Shown here: piece after piece, positions 13,288-23,560 of the stretch
How positions within the stretch are numbered: position 1 is the first letter of the stretch
Layout of the letters: every line of letters starts with the position of its first letter
Origin: Antennarius striatus
Lineage: Eukaryota; Chordata; Actinopteri; Lophiiformes; Antennariidae
Assembly (NCBI RefSeq): GCF_040054535.1
Contig: NC_090779.1
Coordinates: forward strand, 26,623,501 to 26,687,500
Reading direction: 5' to 3'
Length of the DNA stretch: 64,000 nt
Made by a program: the position numbers and the translations under genes
The notes under the pieces: model-generated
What the model saw: the letters and a program-made list of their open reading frames with translations, nothing else
Databases searched by the model: none
Told to the model about the DNA's origin: nothing

Positions 13288-13398
13288 CAGACTAATGATG
13301 ACCAGCTGCAGCAGGAGCCGCGTGACCACGATGATTGGCTGATGGGTGGGCGTGGATTGGCTGATTGATCAGCGTGGATTGGCTGATGGGATGGCTTT
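13288..13398 (+). promoter_or_regulatory. Promoter-like block with phased CCAAT boxes (copy A)
   Basis: Three inverted CCAAT boxes (ATTGG) lie at 13334, 13356 and 13378, exactly 22 bp apart, with a GGGTGGGCGTGG GC-box-like motif between the first two. An ATG at 13399 follows. Such arrays bind NF-Y in other promoters. Function here is inferred. Confidence 0.45.
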
Positions 13399-13557
13399 AT
13401 GTCAAACTTGGCGTCTCCAACACAGGTGATGTCAGTTGGCGCGCAGAGTTCGGTCCAGCGCCTTCAGGTCAGCGTTAACGCGGGTTTCTCCTCCACGGCT
13501 CTGGAAGCTTCGCTTCAGGACGAGTTAAGATTCAAGCCTCTCGCTGCTCCAGCCTGA
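13399..13557 (+). CDS. Short unclassified ORF downstream of the CCAAT block (copy A)
   Basis: A 52-residue frame begins MSNLASPTQVMS and contains ALEASLQDELRFK. The same start and core recur at 54433 in copy C, with a few amino-acid changes and a different C terminus. I do not recognise the family. Conservation may simply reflect recent duplication. Confidence 0.3.
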   Translation: MSNLASPTQVMSVGAQSSVQRLQVSVNAGFSSTALEASLQDELRFKPLAAPA

Positions 13558-13612
13558 GTCTCTGATTGGCTGATTGTCTTTAACGCGCAGCACCTGGAGC
13601 AGCAGCGACCCG

Positions 13613-13731
13613 GCGTCAGCCAGCAGGTGCGTAAAGCTGGCGTCAGCCAGCAGGTGCGTAAAGCTGGCGTCAGCCAGCAGGTGCGTAAAGCTGGCGTCAG
13701 CCAGCAGGTGCGTAAAGCTGGCGTCAGCCAG
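13613..13731. repeat. 27-bp tandem repeat, 4.4 copies
   Basis: The unit GCGTCAGCCAGCAGGTGCGT plus AAAGCTG is repeated. Copy C carries a single diverged unit, so the expansion is specific to copy A. Confidence 0.92.
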
Positions 13732-14248
13732 TGTAGCATATAGAAAAAGTATTTCATTTCAACAAAAGTCTTCCGTTCTTTGTTTTTGAGCTTCATTCTT
13801 TTGTTCAAACGAGTGTTTTGTATTTTATTTTAAAGTTGTTCTTTTGGGGTCTCCGTTACCTTCGACCCGTGACGTCACTTCCTGGGACGCGAGCCCTTTC
13901 CAGTCACGTTCTGGCGATGAGGTGAGTTTGTGAAGTGCTCCCGTGTTGCATGTGGTATAAAAAGTCGGAAACCATGAAGAACGAAGATAGTGTTAGAAAG
14001 TAAGAGTTGGGTTTGATATTATCGAGTTTTTTGTCCCGAGTGAAGTGTTTGGTCAATGTTTAGAGAATGTGTATTTCGCGGGAAAAATTCAGGACAACCG
14101 CGGCAATTGTTTTCATGACATTTCCTGTGCTGCAGGTTGCTGCGCTCTGTCCCGCTTTGTGTGCGCAATTTGTGACCGTGTCTCTTCATTTGTGCAGAAT
14201 AAATACGCCAGCTGGGCTCAAACCATCACGTCCAGGGTCCTTATTACA
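13732..14248 (+). mobile_element. LTR-like segment (copy A)
   Basis: The segment starts TGTAGCATA and ends TTATTACA, has a TATAAAA at 13956 and an AATAAA at 14198 placed 45 bp before the end, the layout of a solo LTR of about 517 bp. Related segments are at 48339-49786 and 54629-55006. I see no target duplication or primer-binding site, so the ends are tentative. Confidence 0.42.
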
Positions 14249-14463
14249 CAACGCCCCCACAGTCCCGGTCCGGGGGGGGGGGGGGGGGGCAGAGGAAGAC
14301 CCCTGAGCGCCTACCCCTCGTGGAAGCCTCCAGCAGCAGGTGAGTCCCTCCTGATGGGGGTGTTGGCTCATGGGGGGGCGGAACCAGTGGCCACCAGCCG
14401 TGTGGCGGTGCTCACGTTAACCTACCGGGCCCTCAGGTCCGGTACCGAGCTGGACCTGGGGTG
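14249..14463 (+). other. Coding-like block, unclassified
   Basis: The block retains a TYRALRSGTELDLG reading before a TGA and a G-rich tract (14270-14289). The matching block in copy C (55007-55305) also encodes GGQRKPLSGFLSEEPPAAG before a GTAAGT donor. Copy A lacks about 90 bp of it. This may be an exon remnant of an unidentified duplicated gene. Confidence 0.3.
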
Positions 14464-14529
14464 ACGTAGGCCTGCAGACACCGGTTGTTGGTCGGACTGA
14501 AACGTCCGCCCACCGTGTGAGGCCTTCAC

Positions 14530-14625
14530 CCTGATGATTATTGATGATACCGCTGCTGGTTATTGATGATGATACCGCTGCTGGTTATTGATAAGGCTGC
14601 TGGTTATTGATGATAATACCAAGTC
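14530..14625. repeat. TGATGATACCGCTGCTGGTTAT tandem repeat
   Basis: A variable unit of about 20-26 bp, related to the arrays at 51045-51270 and 55540-55665. Confidence 0.85.
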
Positions 14626-15844
14626 GTGTTAAATGTGACGTCACCTGACGTGACTGTATTGAAGTGAACTGACTGATAGATTAGTGTTAAGAAAACACAC
14701 CAGAATAGTTTAACAGTTGATCTTAAAAGACTCAAGATGTAAAGTGTGTGTTGTGTAAAGAAACTGGTTTACCTGTACAATGTGTTGTTGGTGACCACAT
14801 AACTTGGATGACAGATGCTCGTAGACTCATCGTTGGTCTCAGGAGCGACACTTTATTCACTGTCATTCACACACGTTACACTCTCAGCCATTCCGGTGTC
14901 CGGTCTCTTTACACTGTCCCGTATCACTCCGCCCACAAAGCATCACAGTACAACTGGCGGCACTATGTACTTCACAATGAAAGTCTTTGTCAACCTTTAC
15001 ATGTTCACTGTGGACACCAAAGACTATTTTAACTCTGAAATAACAAGAACTAAAAAGCATTTACTTGCATAAATGTGTAACAAGTGGGTCATTGTGCAAA
15101 TTGAGCAGCATTTCAACTTTCTATAGTTTTTTGTGAACATTTAGTTTTCCTTCAGCTGTTCATGAAACATCTTTTTTTGTCATTTGGTCTTTGCTGACTG
15201 GAGCTCAGGTTTGGCTCGATGGTCCTTTGTCTCCCTCGAGTGGTTAAAATGAGTACTACAGCTAATGAACTGTTGGTTTCACCTGATCTAGTTTTATTGG
15301 TCTAAAGTTGTGTATCTTAGTTTTGTCTAATTATTGTTAGAGGTTGGGGGTAGGGGCTAGTTAGTTTGGGAGGGGGGCAGAGAGGGAAGAGTGCACCGAT
15401 GACTCAATCTCAAAGTACCTAAGAAGTGAAAGTTTAGTTACAAAAAGGATCATAAAAATTATCAATCCAATTAAAAACATGTTAAACCATTTTAATGAAA
15501 AATCAGTAGTCAAAGAATAGGAATACATTTTTTTTGTTTACACTATCTTAATTATGAAGACTCTAATTCTGAAAAACTAGGTTTTGAAATGACTAGTTTT
15601 TGAACCCAGCTAACTATGGATTTTAAAGGAACCAGGTTTAGAACTAACCAGCATCACTGTGTGCAGGAGAGCAGGTGGAAAGGCAGTAGCTCTAGAATCT
15701 GAAGAACAGGATTCAGATTTACTGTGGTGTTAATGCGAAGAGAAACGGAGTAGGGGTCACTTTAAAATAAGGGTTAGCTAAGAGGGTCGTGTAGGTGGAA
15801 AGTGTCAGATCCAGTGATGAGGGGGAAACTTGACATTGAGGGTG

Positions 15845-16612
15845 TTGTATTTACGAGTGACTTTGGTTTAATTTCCAGGAAAAGAACCACAGATGCGTTA
15901 TTTGTCTTGATGTTAATGAAGTAGAGAGAAGGTCAGGAGGAGCTCCATGGTGTCTGTAGATCTAGAGAAAGAAAGACAGGGTACCCAGAGAGGAACTAGG
16001 GTCCTGCATGAAGTCTGGAGTGGCAGAGGTCTGTTAGAACAGTACAGGACATTAACGAGTTCAGCTGAACAGGTGAGGTGTGCTGCAGGTGTGAGGGAGT
16101 TCAACGTAGAGGTGGGACTGATCAGGGATCAGATCTGAGCCCCTTCCTGTTTGCAGTGGTGATGATGGGCTGACTGATGGAGTTGGACTGGATTACCTCA
16201 TGGACCATCATGTTCACAGATGACATTGTGAAAGCAGGGATCAGGTGGAGGAACATTCTTCCTTCTCCACTCCACTCATTAATGCACAGGTGCTGTTTTC
16301 CTCTCCATTGCATGCCACCACCTTTGTAAATGTTCCTCCACCTGCTCCGTGCAGATCAGTGTCATCTGTGAACATCATGGTCCATGGGGACTCCAGTCTA
16401 ACTTCATATGTCAGCCTATTACCTCCACTGCAAACAGGAAGGGGCTCAGATCTGATCCCTGATCAGTCCCACCTCTAACCACCTGTTTTGCTGCCCTCGT
16501 TCATGTCCTGTATTGTTCTAACGGACTTCTCTGCCAGTCCAGACCTCCTCATGCAGTCCCACACTTCCTCTCTGTCATAGACTTTCTGTAGATCTACAAA
16601 GACACCATGGAG
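15845..16612. repeat. RTE-derived long inverted repeat, hairpin 1
   Basis: The plus arm (about 15850-16260) and minus arm (about 16328-16612) both derive from the RT part of the RTE LINE and face each other around a spacer of about 67 bp. AGGTGGAGGAACATT near 16246 is mirrored by AATGTTCCTCCACCT near 16328. Both arms are diverged and have stops. Confidence 0.85.
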
Positions 16613-16616
16613 CTTC

Positions 16617-16860
16617 TCTTTTGGGGCAGTAGTGTCTCCGTTGTAGAGCAGACGCCTTGCGGTCAGACATTGGCGGTTCGAGTCCTGCTCCCACCAGCCA
16701 GTTTCAGAGTGGGAGGTGTCTGCTCACCTCCCGGTCACTGCCGAGGAGCCCTTGAGCGAGGCGCTGTCCCCCCACAACCTAATTTGCGGCGCGACCGTCA
16801 CTCAGCCTCCCCCTGTACTGGTTGTGGTACTAATGGCATGCCTACAGGTCCCTAGTGTTA
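16617..16860 (+). mobile_element. tRNA-derived SINE (copy A)
   Basis: The head, GGGGCAGTAGTGTCTCCG onward, has a tRNA-like layout with a clear B box, GGTTCGAGTCC, at 16675-16685. The body has CACCTCCCGGTCACTGCCGA and CCCTTGAGCGAGGCG. It joins directly to the end of hairpin 1. Confidence 0.8.
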
Positions 16861-17618
16861 GGGTTAGATCCCTAACCCCTAGGGCTCATGGGAAGGTTAG
16901 CTTCCATTGGTTCCAGCTCTAAACACAGTGCTACATCCACACTCCACTGTCTGGGAGACGGATTTTATGCTAAATCCCTTTAGGGGCCAGAGCCATGTTC
17001 ATTTGGATCACCACACAAGTTTTGTGAGGTGACCCGATTGGGCCAGCTCAACAGGGGGAGTTGTTGGGAATTATCATTAAACAAATGGAAACGACCACAA
17101 AGCCCATCTGCTGACACAAACATGGATAATACACACTTTGTTCCTCGTCTACCACATCGTGTGAAGGGATACATACGGCAAACTGATCGTTGTTCAGTTA
17201 ACTTTGTTGGTACTACAACTTGTTTCATCACTGGAGACGCACCTCTAGACCGAGACCAAAGAACCTAGAGGGTTAGTGTTCATAGAAAAACCCTAAAGTG
17301 TGTGTGTGTCCCTCCCTCTGATTGTGGTGATGATGATGATGATGTGCTATTGATAATGCTGATGAAAGTGAATGCCTCAAAGATGATACTAATAATGATT
17401 ATGGTGATGAGGATGCCGATTAGGGTATCAATAATTAAGATGCTGATGAACATGATGCTGATACTGCTAACAATGATGGCGATGAGGTGATTGAGGTGAC
17501 GAGCAGTATTCGGTGTTTCATGTCCGAATCCATCACATACATCCATGGCCTAATATGTCCTCACATTTGTAGCCTAAAAAACAACCGGTCATGCTCTCGC
17601 GTCCCAACAGGTATTGGG
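16861..17618 (+). other. Duplicated unit filler with GATGAT repeat
   Basis: This stretch starts CCCTAACCCCTAGGGCTCAT and recurs in both copy C units. Its frames stay open for 79-150 codons in places but have no family motif. Positions 17323-17480 are GATGAT/GCTGATG trinucleotide-like repeat. Confidence 0.6.
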
Positions 17619-17699
17619 ATCTCCCACATTATATAAAGTTGTCTTTGTATGATGTGGGAGATGCACCTGAGTAAGACTCCTGTATCAGAGCGGTCATCA

Positions 17700-18135
17700 G
17701 AGTGCGACTCGACATCGAAATGGCTTTTACTGCGGTCGTCAATTTCCTTGGACAGAAACCCGTCTCAGCCATCAAGGAGGAGTTCCACAGGATTGCAGGT
17801 GAGTCATGTGGAGATCTGTTAAATTAACTTAAAGTTATATCTGACATTGTGCTGCAACCTCAGACTTCAGTACCTGAGTTACTTTAATTTTTTATTAGGA
17901 TTTCCCGACATAACTGGCTGCATGGATGGCACCCCATCGAGGCTCCATCCTATAAATCCATCAACCCAAACGTGCAGGTACATGTAGATTGACTATTAAA
18001 ATGTTAGACTGAGTCATAGCTAAACTAACATCTGTCATTCTCTGCCCTGTCAAGATCATGTGTGGTGCTGAAATCCACATTTCTGAAGTGGAGGCAATGT
18101 ATGTTGGGTCGTTCCACGACTTCAGGATATACGGT
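17700..18135 (+). pseudogene. Harbinger (HARBI1-like) transposase remnant (copy A)
   Basis: Three exon-like blocks are separated by GT/AG introns. Block 1 reads GQKPVSAIKEEFHRIAG. Block 2 reads GFPDITGCMDGT, holding the first catalytic Asp of the PIF/Harbinger DDE domain. After a deletion and frameshift it continues YKSINPNVQ, and block 3 reads IMCGAEIHISEVEA and GSFHDFRIYGES, holding the second Asp. An 11-bp inverted repeat, ATCTCCCACAT, flanks the upstream region (17619-17629, 17652-17662). RTE sequence truncates the 3' side. Confidence 0.8.
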
Positions 18136-18139
18136 GAGT

Positions 18140-19815
18140 CTTGCCTGAAAGGTCTCTACAGGTTGGCCGGACAGAGGGATGGAGATGAGAAGGACGTGCA
18201 GCAGGTTAGGGTGATGAATAGAGATGGAAATGTGGCAACTAGTGCCAGTGTCCTGGGTAGATGGAAGGAATACTCTGAGGAGATGAGGAAAATCAGAAAA
18301 AGGGAGGGTGGAAGATGCAAGTGTGGTGGACCAGGAAGTAGCGGTGATCAGCAAGTGTGAAGGTAGAAGGGCACTAAAGAGGAAGGAACGGGAGGGCAGT
18401 TGGTCTGGATGGCATTCCTGGAGGTACAGAACCTTCTCCTGGGTGGCTGTGGAGTTTTTGACCAGGTTGTTCAACAGAATTTTAGCGGCTGAGAAGATGC
18501 CTGAGGAATGGAGGAAGAGTGTGCTGGTTCCCATTTTTAGGAACAAGGGTCGTCTGCTGAGTTGTGGGAACTATGGAGGGATACATTTGATGAATCCCAC
18601 GATGAAGTTGTGGGTAACGAGTGGTAGAAGGTAGTTAGGACAGATGTGAGTATTTACAGGTGACTTTGGTTTAATTTCCAGGAAAAGAACCACAGATGCA
18701 TTCTTTTCCTTGAGGATGTTTATGAAGTACAGAGAAGGTCAGGAGGAGCTCCATGGTGTCTGTAGATCTAGAGAAAGAATGACAGGGTACCCAGAGAGGA
18801 ACTGGGGTCCTGCATGAAGTCTGGAGTGGCAGAGGTCCATTAGAACAGTACAGGACATGAACGAGTTCAGCTGAACAGGTGAGGTGTGCTGCAGGTGTGA
18901 GGGAGTTCAACGTAGAGGTGGGACTGATCAGGGATCAGATCTGAGCCCCTTCCTGTTTGCAGTGGTGATGATGGGCTGACTGATGGAGTTGGACTGGATT
19001 ACCTCATGGACCATCATGTTCACAGATGACATTGTGAAAGCAGGGATCAGGTGGAGGAACATTCTTCCTTCTCCACTCATTAATGCACAGGTGCTGTTTT
19101 CCTCTCCATCGCATGCCACCACCTTTCTAAATGTTCCTCCACCTGCTCCATTCAGATCAGTGTCATCTGTGAACATCATGGTCCATGTGGAATCCAGTCT
19201 AACTTCATGTCAGCCTATTTCCTCCACTTTAAACAGGAAGGGGCTCAGATCTGATCCCTGATCAGTTCTACCTCTACCTCGAACCCCTCCCTCACACCTG
19301 CAGCACACCTCACCTGTTCTGCTGCCCTCGTTCATGTCCTGTATTGTTCTAACGGACTTCTCTGCCAGTCCAGACCTCCTCATGCAGTCCCACACTTCCT
19401 CTCTGTCATAAACTTTCTCTAGATGTACAAAGACACCATGGAGCTCCTTCTGACCTTCTCTGTACCTCATTAACATTCTCAAGGCATCTAATGCATCTGT
19501 GCTCCTTTTCCTGGGAATGAAACCATATTGTTGCTCGTAAATACTCCCATCTGTCCTAACTCTACCCTTTACCATTTGTTCCAAGAACTTCATTGTGTGA
19601 CTCTTCAACTCTATCCTTCTAGTGTTTCTACAACTCTGCACGTCACCTTTGTTCCTAAAAATGGGAACCAGCACACTTCCTCCATTCCTCAGGCTTCTTC
19701 TCAGCCGCTAGAACTCTGTTGAACAACCTGGTCAAAAACTCCAGTCACCTCTCAGAGAAGGTTCCATACCTCCAGGAATGTCTTCCAGATCAATTGCCTT
19801 CCTCTTCCTTCCTCT
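18140..19815. repeat. RTE-derived long inverted repeat, hairpin 2 (copy A)
   Basis: The plus-strand arm (about 18140-19063) encodes broken RTE RT blocks such as EKMPEEWRKSVLVPIFRNKG. The minus-strand arm (about 19130-19815) encodes the same region from the other strand, with a 154-codon frame (19210-19674) including EQQYGFIPRKRSTDA. The paired part of the arms is close to 690 bp around a short spacer. Confidence 0.88.
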
Positions 19816-20224
19816 TCAGTGCTATTTAGTGGTAGATTTGTTTCATCTCATCAAGGAAAATATGGTCTAAGACTATTTCTTTGAAATTGTGTAGAAAAAT
19901 TTATTTTGAAAAGGAGGGTAACATACCATTCAAGAACCAGTTACCAGGGAAGAGATTATGTAAAACCAAAGAACAAGTATGAACCAGTTTATGAAGAGGA
20001 GCTAAACTCTGCATACATGCAGTGCTTGTATGTCATCCCATGATGCACATAGTTATTCAGCACTTTGTTGCATTGATTGTAGTTTGGCAAAATATATTTT
20101 TTAAACGATTGCAAGATACTGCCGCTGTCTGTACTTCTGCTCCACAGGTGGGGAACACGCATGGAAGACAGGAAACCCAAAGGCCTGAACCCCCCCCCCC
20201 CCCCTTCAGTGGCTGGAGCTCGAC

Positions 20225-20500
20225 TAAAAGTGGCAGATGGGACAGATGGAATTGCAGTCAATCTCCTTTTCTTGCCCTTCTCTATCCCCACTCTATTTCC
20301 TTTCCCACCCAACCGGTCAAGGCGGATGACCGTCCCCCAGAGCCTGGGTCCTGCCCGGAGTTTCTTCCTCAATGAGGGAGTTTTTCCCCGCCGCTGTCGC
20401 TTCTGCTTGCTCTGGTGGGTCTTGTTGGGTTTGTCTGTTAAAGCGCTTTGAAATGTTGATGTGATAAAGCGCTATACAAATAAAAGTTTATTGAACTAAT
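20225..20500 (+). mobile_element. L2-type LINE 3' end (copy A)
   Basis: CCCAACCGGTCAAGGCGGAT through AAAGCGCTATACAAATAAAA matches the 3' end of the L2-like element at 41560-41757. It is a heavily 5'-truncated copy. A poly-C tract precedes it at 20190-20205. Confidence 0.8.
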
Positions 20501-20762
20501 TTTGGCTGTATTTTTCTGAGAAATGACCTTTATCTTGTGGTTTCTGACATGGAGACGCCCTTTGTCGAGACTCTTCATGCTTTTCAAGTTGTTGAAAGTA
20601 AGCGGAAGGTTTTGGTGATTACACCCCATGATGTGGGATACTTCAAGACCTTTTTAATGTCCAAACTAGGTTTTAAACTAAATTGGTTTTAAAGTAACTG
20701 GGTTTTGAACTAATTAACCCTGGAGGTTTAGAACAAAAAGTAGGGTCTAAACTAACTAGGTT

Positions 20763-21115
20763 TTCAAGTTTATTTCTAATCTAGCCCAAATTCACATAAA
20801 ATGTCTCAAAGGGCTTTACAATCTGCACATGGACTATATCCCTCTGACCTTTGTGTACTGCGTGTAGTACGACTCTCACATCGGATAAGGAACAAATCTC
20901 TTCAAAAAACCCTTTTAACAAGGGAAAAAAAAATGGATGGGAAAAACCTCAGGAAGACTACAGAGGAGGGACCCGTCTCCCAGGAGAGAAGAAGCAATCC
21001 ATCCAGATGCTGATCCATCCAGTAGAGACCACCAGCCGATGAAGCAGACTGAGGTCACCGATAGCCAATAATCCACCACACAAAGGCCTGAGAGAGACAA
21101 CAGGAGAGACGGAGC
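20763..21115 (+). mobile_element. Teleost interspersed repeat, unclassified
   Basis: It opens TTCAAGTTTATTTCTAATCT, continues TGTCTCAAAGGGCTTTACAA and later CCTCAGGAAGACTACAGAGG, a combination seen widely in fish genomes. It shares its start with 4618-4690. Confidence 0.6.
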
Positions 21116-21414
21116 AAGGGCGAGATTGACTGTCTATTATTTATGATTGTTTGTTTACATTGTTTGGACTTTTACGTCAATGCCTCTTTATGTGCTTTCA
21201 ATTGTTGCTTGAGAATGAATAAAGTTTTTTTAATTGAATATGAATTTTGTTTTATAAATCAGGGTTGTTGTAAAGGTTGACTTTAGGATAGGTTAAGGTT
21301 CAGGGGTTTAGAGGCTGTGGGACAGATTAGGGGTTTGAGGGTTACAGGGTTAGGGTTTGGGGTTTAATGGTTAGGGGTCAGGGGTATCACGTGAAGCTCT
21401 CCGGTGCGGCATAC
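21116..21414. other. Spacer with TTAGGG-like patches
   Basis: No gene is seen. Positions 21290-21385 have irregular GGGTTTAGAGG and GGTTAGGG patches. Confidence 0.4.
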
Positions 21415-21514
21415 CTGAACCCGGTGTGGTTCAGGACGCTCCTGGCCTCGTCACTCCAACCAGAGACTCTTTGTTGACAGACACCAGCTGGTCGCCCACC
21501 TGCAGCCTGCAGTC
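21415..21514 (-). pseudogene. PDZ-domain exon, apparently frameshifted
   Basis: On the minus strand an acceptor (TTTGTTGTATTTCAG) and a donor (CAG|GTATGC) bound a 100-bp exon. One frame reads DCRLQVGDQLVSVNKESLVG and, after a shift, DEARSVLNHTGF. This is the core of a PDZ domain, resembling by eye that of STXBP4/Synip. The two halves lie in different frames, so this is a pseudo-exon, a diverged allele or an assembly error. I find no neighbouring exons of the same gene. Confidence 0.5.
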
Positions 21515-21574
21515 CTGAAATACAACAAACACACAGATGGACAAGGTCCAGAGGAACACTCAGGTGTCTGTTGT

Positions 21575-21775
21575 TCACCATCATCACCATCATCATCATC
21601 ACCATCAACTTCATCACCATCATCATCACCATCATCATCACCATCATCATCACCATCATCGTCACCATCATCACCATCATCATCATCGCCATCACCATCA
21701 TCATCATCATCATCATCGCCATCATCACCATCATCATCGCCATCACCATCATCATCACCATCACCATCATCAGAG
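21575..21775. repeat. (CAT)n/(CAC)n trinucleotide array
   Basis: About 200 bp of CAT, CAC and CGC triplets, adjacent to the PDZ-like exon. Long His-, Ile- or Met-rich frames here are repeat artefacts. Confidence 0.95.
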
Positions 21776-21959
21776 CGTAGTCTCTCTGTGGGGCAGGAAC
21801 CTACAAACAACAGACCATTTCTATGTGAAGTGGTAAGAGCTGAGATTGATGACGACTGATGATGTCATCGATCATTTGTGGGTTTTTTAAATTTTATATA
21901 CAATATTGATCATCGAAGGGAAATTAGTGATTGCACATTCTGAAACTGTTCTAGTCATG

Positions 21960-22170
21960 TGTGCTCAGTGTGTACACACTCTAACACACACACTGAGGGG
22001 GTCTTTAGGCATGCAGTGGGGAGTGGGGGGGTAGAGTGGCCCGCAGCTCTGTCCTCATGAGCAACTTGTAAAGGGGACGGCGCCTTGCTCAAGGGCGCCT
22101 CACTCAAGGGCGCCTCAGCAGTGCTCTGGGGGTGAGCTGACACCCCCACTGTCAGCTCACACTACAGGTG
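21960..22170 (-). mobile_element. tRNA-SINE body fragment, reversed
   Basis: Read on the minus strand, GTCAGCTCACCCCCAGAGCA followed by twice-repeated GCGCCCTTGAG matches the SINE body type seen at 16720-16770. No intact B box is visible. Confidence 0.5.
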
Positions 22171-22620
22171 TCTGGGTCACGTTCTGTGGCTGCTCTGTGC
22201 TGACGTCAGCTGTCCTAAGTCGTCTGTGACGTCATAACGCTTTGTTCCATACTAACAGGTTAGTGCTGATAAACTAAGGTAACGTTAACCATCTGTCAGC
22301 AGAAGGCGCACCTGGAGTCGTGACGTCACATGTTAACACACGGTCGAAAATCCAATAGTTTCCCCTCCATCCACGCGTGCCGTCATCACAGCGTCGATCC
22401 ACGTCACAGCTCCGACAGCGGCAGGTTCGAGGACCAGGGACTGGGGACAGAGAGCGAGGACCGGGACCGAGCACCGAGGACTGGGGACCGAGGACAGGGA
22501 GTGAGGACGGGTTCCATGTCAGGTTTCTGCAGTGGCTCTGACCCAGAAGGTCTAAGTTCTAAAGGTCTTGAATTCTAAAGACATCCGTGCGATTTCTGCA
22601 CGTTACCACGGGTCACACAC
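22171..22620. other. CpG-richer spacer with CRE motifs and a GA-rich repeat
   Basis: TGACGTCA-type motifs occur near 22202, 22229 and 22322. Positions 22432-22512 hold irregular GACCGAGGACTGGGGA repeats. It could be a regulatory region, but no gene start is attached to it. Confidence 0.35.
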
Positions 22621-22621
22621 A

Positions 22622-23560
22622 TAATGTAGCCGCAAGAGGACACAAGCCAGTGTCTTATTGTGCCGGTCCCAAGCCCGGATAAATACAGAGGGTTGCGTCA
22701 GGAAGGGCATCCGGCGTAAAACTTTTGCCAAATCAAAGATGTGAATCAAACCTATGACTTCCATACCGGATCGGTCGAGGCCCGGGTTAACAACGACCGC
22801 CATCGGCGCTGTTGACCTACAGGGCGCCGGTGGAAATTGGATTACTGTTGGTCGAAGAAGGAGAGGAGGAAAGTGCGTTCGCTCGAAGAAAGAGAAGAGG
22901 AACACCAAGAGTATAGGACTGAGAGTAGGGACGTTGAATGTTGGAACTATGACAGGAAAAGGTAGAGAGTTGGTTGACATGATGCAGAGGAGGAAGGTAG
23001 ACATACTGTGTGTCCAGGAGACCAGGTGGAAAGGTAGCAAGGCTAGAAGTTTAGGAGCAGGGTTCAAGTTGTTCTGTCATGGTAGAGATGGGAAGAGAAA
23101 TGGAGTAGGAGTTATCTTGAAGGAGGAGTTTTTTAGGAATGTCCTGGAGGTAAAAAGAGTGTCGGATAGAGTGATGAGTCTGAAGCTAGAAATAGAAGGT
23201 GTGATGTCCAATGTTGTTAGCGGGTATGCTGCACAGGTAGGATGTGAGCTGGAGGAGAAGGAGAAATTCTGGTCGGACCTTGATGAAGTGATGCAGAGCA
23301 TGCCTAGAAGTGAGAGAGTTGTCATTGGAGCAGACTTCAATGGACATGTTGGTGCAGGAAACAGAGGTGATGAGGAGGTGATGGGCAGGTTTGGTATCCA
23401 GGAGAGGAACGCAGAAGGACAGATGGTGGTTGACTTTTAAAAAGGATGTAAATGGCTGTAGTGAATACTTTCTTCCAGAAGAGGCAGGAACATAGAGTGA
23501 CCTATAAGAGTGGAGGTAGGAGCACACAGGTAGACTACATCTTGTGTAGACGGTGTAACC
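22622..23560 (+). mobile_element. RTE LINE, 5' part with endonuclease
   Basis: The 5' region includes GGTTGCGTCAGGAAGGGCAT, common at the start of fish RTE elements. The frame 22754-23440 encodes an apurinic-type endonuclease: LNVGTM near the start, VQETRWKG with the catalytic Glu, and IGADFNGHVG with Asp/Asn. After a frameshift, the frame continues to VDYILCRRCN, where a Ty3/Gypsy element interrupts it. The 3' part resumes at 31550. Confidence 0.88.

Larger units (their letters stand above)
13040..20500 (+). repeat. Segmental duplication copy A
   Basis: From CCAGGATCACTGG at 13031 onward the order of blocks matches 54062-64000: CCAAT block, short ORF, LTR-like segment, GATGAT repeat, RTE hairpin, SINE, Harbinger remnant, second RTE hairpin and L2-type 3' end. 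By eye the two copies are mostly well above 90 per cent alike, with indels. Copy A has one hairpin-SINE-Harbinger unit; copy C has two. Confidence 0.88.

Noticed and set aside
16617-16690. A true tRNA gene
   Set aside because: The B box is good, but the acceptor stem does not close, the A-box region is diverged, and a SINE body follows. The same unit recurs at 57716 and 60213.
21387-21836. His-, Asp- and Met-rich frames
   Set aside because: They follow from the CAT/CAC triplet array. Only the short PDZ-like exon at its edge has a family motif.
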